Part shown: piece by piece, positions 1 through 12,119 of the stretch
Numbering within the stretch: position 1 is the first letter of the stretch
Layout: each line of letters starts with the position of its first letter
Assembly: GCF_042453785.1 (NCBI RefSeq)
Contig: NC_091674.1
Location: forward strand, 25,647,001 to 25,711,000
Length of the DNA: 64,000 nucleotides
Direction: 5' to 3'
Source of the DNA: Malus domestica
Lineage: Eukaryota; Streptophyta; Magnoliopsida; Rosales; Rosaceae
Translations under genes and position numbers: made by a program
The notes under the pieces: generated by a model
Database searches by the model: none
What the model was told of the DNA's origin: nothing
The model's input: the letters and a program-made list of their open reading frames with translations, nothing else

Positions 1-1363
1 TAAAGCTCATGAATCCCTACAATATGACAATGTTCCTTTCACTCAACTCTTCAACGAGATTTGTTGTTGGAAGACTATGGCAAATAATTATGAGAACTTT
101 AACGAAAAGCTCTCGGTACTGTTCATTTTAACAAAAAATCATATTTTTACACTAAAAAGTCAATCTTGGTACGATTAACTTTACTTTTTATTTTGTTCTT
201 ATTGTTAAAACTTAAAGTTTTCAAACATTTTTCATTAGTTTTTCTAATTATATATCGGTCCATAATTCCTAACCAAATTAAATCATGCACAAGAAGAAAT
301 CACCTGGACTTGGCTATCTCCATTGTTACGCACAAACATGGTTCCATATCACTGTCGTACACGGTACGCCGCAGCCCAGTCCTATTGTGAAAGAACCGCC
401 GCAGTCGCTTACAAGACATCGTATGGAAGAATTTCTCCTACCATTTTTGCTTTTTTCTATTTCGTACTTTAGACTAAAGATGGAAGAACCCAAACGGACC
501 TCCGCCACCCCTTACTTGTATGGAAGGGGTAAGAAAAGTGCATTTGATGTGGGGCACAATGAGACTTTGGTTACTTGTCCATCAACTTTTTCTACTTCTT
601 CCACCTTTGGTTACTTGGCCACTTGGACACTACACTTTTCTTGTCTTGTGTGGAAAGAGCCAGGAAATTGCTTACAAGCCACACATTTCTTCCATTTTGT
701 AGTGGAAAGAGCCAAGAAATTGTTTGGTGGAGATCATTCATGATTTGGTGGTGAATGATAGCAAAAGTTGCATCACTTACACCACTGCAATTGTGAAAAA
801 GTGCATCACCCTTCTTATATTTATTATCGTCTTTTTTTATTTCAATTTTCTCATTTTTTTTTATGGTCATGGTTTTTTCTTATCTATCTCGTTCGATTTT
901 CTTTTGATAAACTCAATTGAAAACTATTCCCCAGATATCGTTTTCAAATTTACCATTACGTAATGTGTTGTACTAAGCATATAATATCACACTGAAGGAA
1001 ATTACAAGTAGCTCTTCCACTAGTGGGATACCCAAATTTGATCATCCTAAAACTGATGAGTCAACTTCCCCAATTTTGTTTTGTCTTCCATGTTGATCTT
1101 GTGGACCCAATAGTTCAAAGGATGGGCTGCGATATCCTATTAGTTTCCTTATTTTAATAAATTGGCGCCTAGTTTTATATAGATTGGTTGGTTCTTGCCT
1201 TGTTGGTTGGCTAAATTCCCTTTTTACATAAACTTTCAATTTTATGGCAAAGTTCATGGAAGCAGCAAAATCCATTTAAAGCCTCTGCTTTCTGCCTCTG
1301 CCTCCACCACTCAATCAAAGCCTCCACCTTTAACCCCCTCTCTCCCTCTCTCTCTCCTCCCCA
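1..1363. other. Intergenic DNA and QS upstream region
   Basis: No complete gene is seen. Bases 1-95 read open in one forward frame with a protein-like composition, but too little is present to name a family. A MITE copy follows at 93-245. Bases 250-960 are unique AT-rich sequence with a short imprecise duplication (the phrase ggaaagagcca recurs near 651 and 702). Bases 1250-1363 are the likely promoter and leader of the quinolinate synthase gene: the last 30 bases before its ATG are almost pure CT, common for plant 5' leaders. Confidence 0.5.
93..245 (+). mobile_element. MITE, four-copy family, copy 1
   Basis: About 150 bp starting gaactttaacgaaaagc and ending cattagttttt. It is clearly related to the copies at 10280 (opposite strand), 11950 and 15624. 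Shared landmarks are ggtactgttca, tttttacactaaaaagtcaat and aaagttttcaaa. The motif taattat sits just outside both ends, which would fit a target-site duplication of 7-8 bp, but the ends are not sharp. Non-coding, and presumably mobilised by a DNA transposase encoded elsewhere. Confidence 0.7.
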
Positions 1364-4300
1364 ATGGATGCTTCTTCTGCAACAACCATGGCGCTGAGAG
1401 TCTCCTCCTCTTCCTCCTCCTCATCGTCCTCCGCTTCTTTCAAGCCCAACAAGTCACTCCCTTTCAAGTTCACCACTTTCCGGCCTCCTCCCCAGCCCAC
1501 CCTCTTCAAATCCCTCAAATGCATCCAAACGCCGCCGTCTTCCAATCCCAACCCATTAAAGCATCCGCCGCCGCCTCCCCAAAACCCTATCTCCGCCTCC
1601 CCCTTCTCCTGCTCCGCCCTCACCCTCTCACCCTCCACCTCGTCCCAAACAGCCGAGCTCGTCCCTTTAAAGCTCCAAACTTTGATCTCCGAGTTCCAAT
1701 CTCTAGCCGAGCCGATCGATAGAGTTAAACGCTTGTTGCACTACGCGGCTCTCCTCCCACCGTTTGATGATTCGGCTCGGGTCGATTCCAACCGGGTCAT
1801 GGGCTGCACGGCCCGGGTGTGGCTGCAGGCCGATATGGACGAGGAGGGCAAGATGAGATTCGCGGCGGACAGCGATTCCGAGATCACCAGGGGGTTCTGC
1901 TCGTGCCTGGTTTCGGTGCTCGACGGCGCATCGCCGGAGGAGGTGTTGGGGGTCAAGACCGACGACTTGTCGTCGCTCAATGTGGGATTGTCGGGCGCGC
2001 AGAGGTCTAGGGTTAACACGTGGCATAATGTGCTGGTCACTATGCAGAAAAAGACTAAGGCTTTGGTCGCCCAGCGGCATGGTACGCCGCCGTTCGAGCC
2101 TTTCCCGTCGCTCGTCGTCACCGCCGATGGGATTCAGGCAAAGGGCAGCTTCGCTGAGGCCCAGGTTAGCTATTGGATTGTGTTTCTGGTTGATTTATAT
2201 GATTATATTGCGTAGAGCGCGTAAGTACTATTAGAAGTGCTTTTCTTAGAATTAAAGTGCACTACGAAGTGCGTATCCGAAAATGCTTTTATGACCCAGT
2301 ACCATTTATGTTTTTGCTAAATGTAGTTAGAAGCGCTTTTGTTTGTCATAAATCACTTTTAGCCATTCAAAAGCAGTTCCAAAGTTGTCGTTACCATTTG
2401 TATTAGATTAGTGTATGTATTATTATTTTTTAATTGTAACCTAAGTTGGATCTGCATATTAAATTGCAGGCGAGGTACTTGTTTCCCAATGAATCGAAGG
2501 TTGAGGAACTTATTAATGTGTTGAAGGAAAAGAAAATTGGGGTTGTTGCACATTTTTACATGGACCCAGAGGTTCAAGGTATTTTAACTGCTGCACAGAA
2601 ACATTGGCCTCACATCCATATATCTGATTCATTGGTCATGGCGGATTCCGCTGTGAATATGGCGAAAGCTGGTTGCGAATACATTACAGTGTTGGGTGTT
2701 GATTTTATGTCGGAAAATGTCCGGGCTATACTTGATCAGGCTGGCTTTGAAAAGGTAGCTCCTTTGCTTCTATTCATGTATTAGTAAGAAATGTAAAACA
2801 TGTACTGTACTTATTATGTTGGTTTGGCTCCCCTATTTACGATGTAGTATGCCTTAATTATAGTAAAGTTAACTGGATCTTGGTTTGGCGCCGCATACTG
2901 GTGACACAGTTGATGAATATATTCATTTCATATACTTTGATTGCAGGTTGGTGTGTACAGGATGTCAAATGAACGTATTGGTTGTTCATTGGCAGATGCT
3001 GCATCTAGTCCTTCGTACATGAGCTATCTTGAGGCAGCTTCTAGGTCTCCACATTCGTTGCATGTTGTCTACATTAATACTTCTCTAGAAACAAAAGCAT
3101 ATGCTCATGAGGTTGTGCCAACAATTACGTGCACATCTTCAAATGTTGTCCAAACCATTTTGCAGGTTGGTGGGATCAGAACCATTTATCTTAATTGTTT
3201 TGGAATTCCCAATGTCTCTTTCCAAATGCAACTGGCACTCAATTTTTTTTTTCTTTTGGCTATTGTACTTTCGCTAACTTCGAGTTCCTTGTCTTCTGCA
3301 GGCTTTTGTTCAAGTGCCAGATGCAAACATATGGTACGGACCTGATTCCTACATGGGTGCAAATATTAGAGAATTACTCCAGCAGATGACTAAGATGACT
3401 AATGAAGAAATTGCTGAGATACATCCAGAACATAATAGAGACACAATCGGATCTTTGCTACCTCGCCTACATTATTTTCAGGTACGTGTACTTTCATGGC
3501 TTGTTTTAGTGCTATTCATAAATTCATTTCATAGCGTCGGAAATCAGTTTTCCTTGCATTTTCGGATGATGGACCTCTCACTACTTATTTCTCTATTGTA
3601 TCAGGAGGGGACATGCATAGTGCATCATTTATTTGGAAATGAAGTTGTCGACAGGATAAAAGAAATGTACTGTGATGCATATCTAACTGCCCATTTTGAG
3701 GTCCCAGGAGAGATGTTCTCATTGGCAATGGAAGCAAAGAGAAGAGGAATGGGGGTTGTGGGTTCTACCCAGAACATACTAGATTTCATAAAACAGAGGA
3801 TTCAAGAGGCTTTGGATAGAAATGTCAGTGAGCACCTTAAGTTTGTGTTAGGAACGGAATCCGGAATGGTGACTTCAATTGTTGCAGCAGTTCGTAGTTT
3901 GTTAGGTTCTGCAAGATCTGGAGGAGCAGAAATTAATGTAGAAATTGTATTTCCAGTTTCATCAGATTCAGTGACAACATCAAGTTCTTCCCCAGGCCTT
4001 AACTCTGTAAAACTAGGCGATGTCATACTACCTGTTATACCTGGAGTTTCCAGTGGGGAGGGATGTTCCATCAATGGCGGCTGTGCATCCTGCCCATACA
4101 TGAAGGTTAGCATTCCTATTTTGAGTTTGACTTCGATAAGTTTACAAAGGTTAATATGTTCTTAAATATTCCACCATGCTATATGTCTGAGATAACCAAA
4201 CTGTTACAAAATTATCCAGTCTAACGCGTCTAAATATGGTACATGCATGTGTGTTACATTGGCTGTAGCATCTGCAGACTGTAATGTATCTCAAAACGAA

Positions 4301-4988
4301 CACTAGCCTTGGCGTAGTATTCAGGTCCCTCATAACAGGGGCAATGCTCAACGCAGGGTCTTCTCTTTTTATGATGCGTGCTTGTTGTATTGTTACATAA
4401 CCGTGTAATTGGCTGATGAAATCCTGGAAGACATCTGAAAATATTTTTTACAAGTATTGGTAGGAGTCAAGGATATTCTCAGAAAAGTATGGTTGCAAGA
4501 ATAGTTAATACCGGGTTCTCTTCTGTAACAGTTTGTCATGGCAATTCTTATTACAAATTAAATCAGTATAGATAAAAAAAAAAAATTCAAGTTGATGATT
4601 AGGACATGCTTGAGCTAAGGTTTCTCACTTAGCCTTTCGTGTAAACTGTCAGATGAATTCTCTCACCTCCCTCCTGAAAGTTTGCCACCACCTGCCTGCC
4701 GGGACAAATAATACCCTTTCCGCATATGAGGCCAGCCGATTCAAACTTCAAACTCCCAATGGGAAGTCAGTAGCGGATGTTGGGTGCGAACCAATACTGC
4801 ACATGAGGCACTTCCAGGTTAGTTTCTCAGGACAGTAAATATATTACACTACGTATAAGGAGCTTAATGAGTTTTTGGATTCACCTCTATGTGGATATCT
4901 TTTGCAGGCCTCTAAAAAGCTGCCGGAGAAGCTTATTTCCCAGATCATTCATCGGTCTGGTGACGGAAACTCAGTGTTGTTAAATTAA
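1364..4988 (+). CDS. QS: Quinolinate synthase with fused SufE domain, plastid
   Basis: Makes quinolinate from iminoaspartate and dihydroxyacetone phosphate in plastid NAD synthesis. The fused SufE part activates a cysteine desulfurase and helps build the enzyme's own 4Fe-4S cluster. Seven exons read through without a break: 1364-2164, 2470-2754, 2947-3165, 3302-3481, 3605-4105, 4653-4817 and 4908-4988, giving 743 aa, against about 718 in Arabidopsis. Residues 1 to about 95 are Ser/Pro-rich, like a transit peptide. SufE follows at about 100-265, with the probable sulfur-acceptor Cys148 in MGCTARVWL. NadA runs from about 275 to the end and shows VVAHFYMDPEVQG, ISDSLVMA, PDANIWYGPD, GSTQNIL and the late cluster motif GCASCPYMK. 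All exons but the last end on codon boundaries. I chose the first ATG after the CT-rich leader. This is the OLD5/SUFE3-type gene (Arabidopsis At5g50210). Confidence 0.96.
2220..2400. repeat. MITE-like remnant in QS intron 1
   Basis: Intron 1 of quinolinate synthase holds a run of alternating phrases such as agaagtgctttt, aagcgcttttg and tcacttttagcc. These resemble the short palindromic elements with gtgctttt ends seen at 9936-10143. Boundaries are not visible and no target duplication was found. Confidence 0.35.
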
Positions 4989-5976
4989 GTGAAAGCTTTA
5001 GCCTACATAAGATCAACCTTGATTGCAAGCAGATTATCATGAATGTCCAGAACTTTGTAGTGGCATCCAGAACTTTGTAGTGGCATTTCTTCAATTTCTT
5101 TTATCATACACGACGATCATAGCAGTTTAACTGGTTTAATTACACGCAGCATAGTTCAGTGTTTAGAGATCTATAGAAATGAAAGTTATATTAACATCGA
5201 TTTTTGCGTTGAAACTGTATAGCCGTCAGAACAATGACATTCTTTATTATTTGATGCCGAGGTTTACTGAAAATATTGGATTTTTACATTGAAACTGTAT
5301 AGCCGTCAGAACAATGACCATTTTCCAGGTATGTCAACATTAGGGAGTGAAGTTGAAGACCATGGATTCTCTGTATTTCAAGTAAGAAACGTACTTCATA
5401 TAGTAGCTTGTGCGCTCATGACTTTCAATTGCTACTTGCGCGTGAGTGACTGTTTTTAGCAAAATTCTTTGAGTTCTAATAAACATTTGAGGCGGGCTTG
5501 TGGGTTCCATTCTCAAATTGTCAAGGACTCTAGGCCTATTATTTCCCCAATTATTGTGATGAAGATATGCAACAATATGAGCCATGTGATCCAGTATCAA
5601 AAAGTCTTGTTTGATATTGCTTCTGGAATGGTTAATAGCATCTTTCGACTATAAAAAAGTGTTTCATATGTGCTTTACAAGAAACGAGAAAATGTTTCCT
5701 CCAAATATTCTTCCAACAAGCATTTAAAAATTTAATAAAAGTTTGACATGTTTATAATAAAATACTCATGGGATAATAGTTTTTAAGTTGCTGAAATTAT
5801 TTTAAAAGCAGCTTTTTAAAAGATGAGGTTAAAATTGTATTTGGCAAATGAAAAAAAAAATTGCTTTTTGTCAAAATCATAGGTCCAAAACAGTAGAAAA
5901 TAGAAGCAGTTGTACCCCTACTTCTAAAAACAACGCTTTTTTTTTAGCACAGTAACCCTAAACTAACCCTTATTTA
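4989..5976. other. QS 3' flank with local duplications
   Basis: Downstream of the quinolinate synthase stop and probably including its 3' UTR. A phrase of about 20 bp (ccagaactttgtagtggcat) is repeated back to back near 5048-5087. A phrase of about 33 bp containing gaaactgtatagccgtcag occurs near 5210 and again near 5290. The rest is AT-rich with no gene. Short open frames at 5340-5654 have no recognisable product. Confidence 0.5.
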
Positions 5977-6431
5977 TAGCTACGCCCCCTAGAACTCCAT
6001 TTTAATCTCAATTTGCTCTCTGTTAACTCAAAAGTCACTACTTTACTCCTCTAAGCTCAAAATTTGTTCTACTTGACTTATGGATTGTCTCTTCTCCCAT
6101 AAACTTATAGGTCGTCTCCTAAAACATATGTGGGATCCAACTCCCAATAAGACTATGTTACACGTGCAATAAATTTTGTTACAAATCTCCATTATGCGTA
6201 AACATTCAACAGTCATATAATATTAAGTTTTATAGAGAAATTAACAGATCTAAGACAATGTGGAGCGATTTTAAGTTTTATAGAGACGACTTTCAAATTT
6301 CAGGGAGCAAACTGGGATCAAAACCGAGTTTCAGGAGGCAAGGTAAAGTGAATTTTGAGTTTCAGGGAGTAAAATTGTGACTTTTAAGTTACAGAGAATA
6401 AAGTGAGATTAAAATCGAGTTCGCGAAGCTA
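5977..6431. mobile_element. Foldback/MITE element with long inverted ends
   Basis: The first roughly 110 bp (from agctacgccccctag through ttttaatctca and aaaagtcact) reappear in inverted form in the last 110 bp (gacttttaagtt, gtgagattaaaa, ending gcgaagct). The middle repeats phrases such as tttcagggag. No coding capacity. I could not find a clean target duplication, so the superfamily is unassigned. Confidence 0.6.
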
Positions 6432-6984
6432 AAAATATCACAAGTGATGCTAAAATATGCCCAATAGCCCAATAATAAATAGCTCCTAATTTTCGTTTTA
6501 AATTTCTAAAATTTCCTAAACAATTGCATTTTACCATTTTATTTGATATACTCACTGTTTTTTTTTTTTTTTGAAATCATAATTTCTCTAAAGTTTAAAG
6601 AAGAGGAGGCTATCCTATCTCAAAGTCAAGCCATAAGCCTTTTTTAGGACTTATAGGTAGGTTTTAGCCTTTAAAAAAAAAAAAAAAAAAAACAGATTGT
6701 CCACCAAGAGTAATTGTAAACAACATGACTCAAATTTAGGCCTTGATCTCGAAGAGAATGATCCTACAACAAAAAATTATGCTTTAAATCTAATATGGGA
6801 CTTGTTCAAAAGTGATTATGAAATGACTAAAAACGTTTTTGACAAATTTTTTTTTTAGCACCATGAGCACTTGCATTCTTGCACAAAGCATTTAAGTGGT
6901 TTTTTGGAATATACAGAATTTTTATTAAAGATTGGTTCCAAAAGCACTCTCACAAAAGTGATTTAAGTCATTTAAAACACTTCT
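6432..6984. other. AT-rich intergenic sequence
   Basis: No gene. It contains a 20-base A run at about 6674-6692 after a phrase about ataagccttttttagg, and repeated fragments of the aaagcactttt type. It may hold pieces of degraded short transposons. Confidence 0.4.
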
Positions 6985-7154
6985 GGCCTAGTACTGCAGT
7001 CTAATGAAATTCATTTTCACTTATAAGTGAGCAGTCTTCAGTTTGATTCTCGCCAAAAACGAAGTTAAACCACATTATTATGACAAACTCATTATAAGGC
7101 TTAGCTCATTCCCTCACTCCTTTCGTGTAGATACTATTATTTGTTCAAAAAAAA
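6985..7154 (+). mobile_element. tRNA-derived SINE with poly(A) tail
   Basis: Starts ggcctagtactgcagt (A-box-like), continues to gtttgattctcgcc (B-box-like), and ends gtgtagatactattatttgttc followed by a run of A. It is flanked on both sides by aaaacacttc (6974-6983 and about 7155-7164), the target duplication expected from retroposition. A related copy at 33168-33220 and 34834-34950 is split by an LTR. Confidence 0.75.
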
Positions 7155-7217
7155 AAAACACTTCCAAACAAGCTTATAGTCATTAACAGCGAAACGGGGA
7201 AGAAAACCCTAGGCAGT

Positions 7218-8329
7218 ATGAGTACGAAAAAAAGACAGTCCAAACCAAGCGGGAGGAAGAAGCAAAGGAGTTTCAATTTCTCCTCACGATAGGAAAACAA
7301 AGGTATCAAGGAATTTCTCCTCACGATAGCAGTATGAGTACGATTGCAGGTCATTGTGATGGGATTATTTGTCTAAACTTTACCTCTCATGACGATTACT
7401 ATCCTGACGAGATTGTTTTATTCAATCCAGCAACCTCTCATGACGATTACTATCCTGACGAGATTGTTTTATTCAATCCAGCAATCAAGGAATTTGAGAT
7501 TCTTCCCGAGTCTCACCTTCTTCATCTCCATCACCATCACCACTAATATGATTGTGTAGGGACAGTATATCCCTATACCAAAAGCTGTGGGGTTCGGGTA
7601 CGATTTCAAAGCTAAAATTACAAGGTTGTTAGTGTTCGTCCGTGGTCTTATTCTTATAAACCTACAGTAGAGGTATACACTTTAGGTGCTCATTCGTGGA
7701 GAGAGATCGAGTGTGATATCGATTGTGATGCCTTGCGGATCCATTCCACTTACGTCTACTTCAAGGTATTTTTTTTACTGGTGTTTCTGCTGAAGTACCA
7801 TGGACTAAGAGTATCATCCTTTCCTTTGACATGGGCGAGGAGGTATTTCATGAAATACCAGATCCATATAGTACCCTTGAGAGAGAGAGCGAAGATATAG
7901 TAGACTTGCATTGGGGAATGAATCCGTCGCTATTTTTTTCTTACCTGGAAAAATCCATGACCGGGATAATGTCTTCGATATGTGGGTGATGGATGACTCT
8001 AGAAGAAGTTGGAGCAAATGGTTAACGATCAAAATGTACCAGGTATTGAGTTTCCGTTGGCATTTTGGTAGAGGGACGAGCTTATTATGGCAGCCGCTAA
8101 TAGACGTATTGTCTCCAACAACCTAGTCGCACGAAAGCTCAACAATCTTCTGATTCATCACAATGAAAATCGAGAATATAATCAAGTTATTGTTTATCCA
8201 GAGAGCATTGTTTCTGTGAAGAGGGACAACAAGAAGCTTAAGGGCATAGAGCTAAACAGACTGGTTCTCTCCGAGATGTTCGAAAAACGTAGCCAGAACA
8301 GGAGAAAGGTCTACATGAACCAGAATTGA
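7218..8329 (+). pseudogene. F-box-associated protein pseudogene, S-locus F-box-like
   Basis: Pieces in different frames line up in order with an F-box-associated (FBA) protein: GHCDGIICL and DEIVLFNPA (7350-7480), GFGYDFKAK (about 7594), a piece like YKPTVEVYTLGAHSWREI (about 7660-7710), SIILSFDMGEEVFHEIPDP (about 7813-7870), FDMWVMDDSRRSWSKWLTI (about 7975-8030) and a C-terminus with LVARKLNNL and YPESIVSVKR (8087-8329). The order and motifs recall the SFBB proteins of apple and pear. The N-terminal F-box itself is missing. At least three frame changes separate the pieces. A 51-bp stretch encoding HDDYYPDEIVLFNPA is duplicated in tandem (about 7388-7485), and the phrase gcagtatgagtacga occurs twice near the start. 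It cannot encode a normal product. Confidence 0.75.
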
Positions 8330-9935
8330 TGGGAATTAATTTTATTAATGTTTAATTATCTGCGAATGAATAGTGGAAGTCCTATTCTTCTCAGTTTGGA
8401 ACTTTGGATTGCCTACAGATTAGGAGTATCTCGTTTATTTTGAAGTATGTCGATCATGGGATTAGTTGTTCCATGTTTTTAGCTATTGTTGTTATTTCTA
8501 CGTGTATTTATGTTGAAGTTTCAGTCAATGAATAAATACTTCAGTTCAACCAATTTTCATACTCTCAAGCTTTCAATTCTAGTCTTTAGTTTTCAAAAAA
8601 AATTCACAACATCAATTGTGTATGAAATTAATATAAACAACACTACTAATTATTAAAAAAAAAATCACAACATCAATTGTGTATGAGATTTATATAAACC
8701 ATTAATTAGAGAGAAAGTTTGAGAAAATAAGGATGTCAACTGTTTGATTTGAGAACGGAAAAATTATATTCATGATCCTCATAATCACAAAAACTAATCA
8801 TATCCATAACCACAAATTAATTATCAGGGATTATCCATAACTATATCCATCGGGTAATAGATTTTCATCGGTTAACAGTTATATATATCCATCTTCGTCA
8901 ATGCAAAAAAAATTATCAGTTCAACAGACAGATTATAATTTAATAGATACTAATTATGTCATTAAATATCCACATCAACTCATCGAAAACGTAACAACAC
9001 TTTAGATACTTTCTAGAGGTATTCATGATAAGCCAAATATGATAGCAAATTAAGACAAATTGGTCCCATGAAAAAAAGAGAAGGGATGACAAAAGCAAAT
9101 ACAACCGCCACTACAGAAGAAAGACAAAACAAATTATCAAATAATATTCACAATTTTCTCCATATCCGGAAAATACTTGAGTTTTCATCCCGAAATTAGC
9201 CACATTCAGGCGGTTATCCGCGGTTATTAGATTTAATGGGTTCATTTGTCATCCATACTAACAAACCTGGAGATTGAGGCTTGCACAAATGCAATGTCTT
9301 AAAGATAGAATTTCACCCATACTTTGTGCTTGTGGGAGACGTACGTCTCCCAAGATTCAACAATACATAATCCGAAGTCGAAGCACCACAATCTTAGGAC
9401 TCTAACGAACTTTTTTTTATATATTTTGTACTCTCAAGACACAACTTAAAATTTGACAAAGAAATAATGAATGAAAAAACATAGTGGAAAAACTCCATTT
9501 CTCAAGAATAAAAATTAACTCTAATTCTATGAAAACTTCATTATTTAAGAGTGGAGTGTGCTTGGGTTTATATAAAACTCATGTCACTCTTTCTTAAATT
9601 ATGTGTCTATTGGCTTTAAACCGGCACCTTTTTATTATTAAGGTATACAACTAATCAAAAGGTAAGGTGAACCAACCTATTCAGAAAGGTTGACACCAGC
9701 CGTAATTTTAAACAACAAAACCATGCATTGCATCCTCTACGATGGATGATCCCACCTCTTCAGAAAGGTTGACACCAACCATAATTTCAAACAACAAAAC
9801 CGTTTGAATGAAACGGTGACAACTAGAAAATTTTCCATTCACATTTGAAAACTAAATATTATAATAAAAATTTTCACCAACTAATTTAATGAAAAAGTTA
9901 CCACTAGTATTAATTTCAAGCTCAATTAACGTATG
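8330..9935. other. Intergenic repeat-rich DNA
   Basis: No gene. It contains the dispersed repeat copy at 8731-9254 and two near-identical 50-bp phrases around 9671-9721 and 9749-9801 sharing agaaaggttgacacca and aacaacaaaacc. The remainder is AT-rich and unremarkable. Confidence 0.5.
8731..9254. repeat. Dispersed non-coding repeat, copy 1
   Basis: Shares a long ordered series of phrases with 61151-61750: ataaccaca, ttatccataac, ccatcttcgtcaat, gataatttaatag, and a block about ttttcat-cccgaaatt near the end. The ends ggatgtcaa and ttgtcatcc are roughly inverted, as in short hAT-type elements. No coding capacity. Confidence 0.55.
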
Positions 9936-10143
9936 GTTCGTTTGGATGTGCTTTTAGAAAAAATATTTTTGGGTTTCAAAAATACTTAAAGTGCTTTCTA
10001 CAAGAAGCACCAGTTATGTGCTTCTTCCAGGAAGCACTTTAAGTATTTTTTCAGGATTTGCTTTCATCTTTACTAATGATTGGTTCTAAAAATATTTTCA
10101 CCAAAAGTATTTTCAGTCATTTCAAAAGCACATGCAAATGAGC
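9936..10143. mobile_element. Palindromic MITE
   Basis: About 208 bp with inverted ends of some 20 bp: gttcgtttggatgtgctttt on the left pairs with aaaagcacatgcaaatgagc on the right. The centre is a second hairpin in which gtgctttctacaagaagcac faces gtgcttcttccaggaagcac. Non-coding. Confidence 0.7.
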
Positions 10144-10146
10144 TCT

Positions 10147-10222
10147 ACGAATATATATATACACACACATATATATACATATACACATATATATACATAT
10201 ATATACACACACACATATATAC
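10147..10222. repeat. AT/AC microsatellite
   Basis: Interrupted runs of ta and ca dinucleotides directly next to a MITE end. Low-complexity open frames through it are not genes. Confidence 0.85.
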
Positions 10223-10279
10223 TCAATTCGATACCTAACAACTGTTGACTCATTGAATGGATTAGCAATGAAAAAAAAA

Positions 10280-10432
10280 GGAAAACTAATGAAAAGGGTT
10301 TGAAAACTTTGAGTTTTAATGATAAGGACAAAATAAAGGGTAAAGTGAATAGTATCAGGATTGACTTTTTAGTGTAAAAATGTGGTTTTTCGTTAAAGTG
10401 AACAGTACCGGGTGCTTTTCGTTAAAGTTCCC
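10280..10432 (-). mobile_element. MITE, four-copy family, copy 2
   Basis: Reverse-strand member of the family at 93, 11950 and 15624. It reads ggaaaactaatgaaaag on the + strand and ends cttttcgttaaagttcc. It shares the attgactttttagtgtaaaaa core. Both ends abut A runs. Confidence 0.75.
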
Positions 10433-11949
10433 AAAAAAAAATGGCAAGGTTCAAATGAAAATGATATTTGTATTTTTTTTTTAATCATACACACTTATGT
10501 TTATTTATGTTTATTGTGTTGAAATCACTTTTGAAGTTAAAATACACTAGCCTTTCTACATGCGCTTTTGCACATGTGAAATACCTTTTTTTTTATTAAC
10601 GGCGCGCTACTGCCGCTATGCGCAACTTAAATGTATTTATCTACGTTAATCATTTCACTTGATCACTCTTGTGCTTGGAACTTGTCACATTTTTTTACCA
10701 AGCGCGTTGGTAGTGTCCCATATGTTTTTCTTTTATTTTTGTGTGTAGCTATCAATTTAACAAAAATTGTGTGCAATATTAACATTACCCCTTTTTTAGC
10801 AATTAAGTTTTGGATTAGCTTTCATGCCTGCCATAATTTTCTTTTATTCACCACGATATGTACGTTGAAAATTTTAGTAATTTTGTGTGAAGAAAGTGAA
10901 GTAAGATAGACATTGTGGTTTGCATATTGTTGTTCAAAATAATCATTGAAAATAGTAATATAAAATAAAGGTCCTAAAATAAGTTACAAAATTGCTTAGA
11001 AAGTTTAGAAATAACGTTTGTGTCAAAATCACTTTCGAAGTTAAAATACATGGTTTCCTACCCACAAAAACAAAATTGAAGACAACAATTAACGTTGTCT
11101 ATTTAGAGCGTTTCCAAAGAAGATGTCAAATTGTCTAAATTAGCAATAACGATAACAAAAGACAGTGGTAAAGTTTTCCAACCAAAAAGCTAAATCTGAA
11201 GCGGCATGACATGGATTGACATATCTCCCCCTTGCGGCCAAATTTGACAGAAGCTTCAGATTTTTTTAATTAATTATTAAATGATTTTTATTAATTTTTT
11301 ATTGGTTTAAAGCATTATCCTTTTGTTTCTTTTCATTCCCAATGCAAAGAAAATACATATGAATTATTATTTTATATTTAAAATTTGACATATCGGTTGA
11401 AAAACAAAAGTTTAAAAGATGCCAAATACCACATAAGCTTTCAAATTTAAATTTTAGATTTAAAATTTGACAACTCCTTTAGAAATGATGTTAAAATGTC
11501 ACAGTAACGTCCTCCAACAACAAGAGCAATGTGGGGCCCACATAAACCACGTGATTTTCCCCACGTCGGTGGTGTTGTGGTGAGATGGAAAAATCGCAAA
11601 TCTGGTAATTCCGCCAGCAATGAAAAGGACTATTTTCACACCGCAAGCCGTTTGTTTGGAGAGATTTTTTAGTATGATCGGCACATAGTACATCATGTGT
11701 CATTATACAAATACTGAGATATATGTTTTAAAAAGTTAATAATTTAAAAAATAAAATTTTCTACTACTTGTATAAAAACACATAATGTATCATCAGTGAT
11801 TTCGTCGTAATAAAAAATTTCTCATATGTTTGTCGTGCTGTACTGTCTTGGTTCCTTCTGCCCAAAACAAAACTTGTATTCTTTCGAGGGGTTTATACAT
11901 AATTTCAGTATTTATTTAATTTTTTTTAAATTAAAAGAAAAAAAAAAAG
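10433..11949. other. Intergenic DNA
   Basis: No gene recognised. Two 30-bp phrases with atcactttcgaagttaaaatac or close variants occur near 10518 and 11027. The stretch 11090-11290 (including gacatggattgacatatc) resembles phrases near 62625, so a degraded short element is likely. Open frames at 10631-10909 and 11491-11703 have no protein-like features. Confidence 0.45.
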
Positions 11950-12101
11950 AAACTTTAACGAAAAGCACCCGGTACTGATCACTTTAATGAAAAACCACAT
12001 TTTTACACTAAAAAGTCAATCCTGCTACTATTTATTTTACCATTTATTTTATCCTTATCATTAAAACTCAAAGTTTTCAAGTCTTTTTTATTAGTTTTCC
12101 T
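11950..12101 (+). mobile_element. MITE, four-copy family, copy 3
   Basis: Same family as copies at 93, 10280 and 15624, with aaactttaacgaaaagcacc at the start and ttattagttttcct at the end. It lies about 20 bp upstream of the probable transcription start of the phosphatase gene, so it may form part of its promoter. Confidence 0.75.
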
Positions 12102-12119
12102 AAAAAAAAAAAAACTTTT

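Noticed and set aside
1195-1722. 175-codon open frame overlapping the QS start in another frame
   Set aside because: Shadow of the Ser/Pro-rich transit peptide region of quinolinate synthase.
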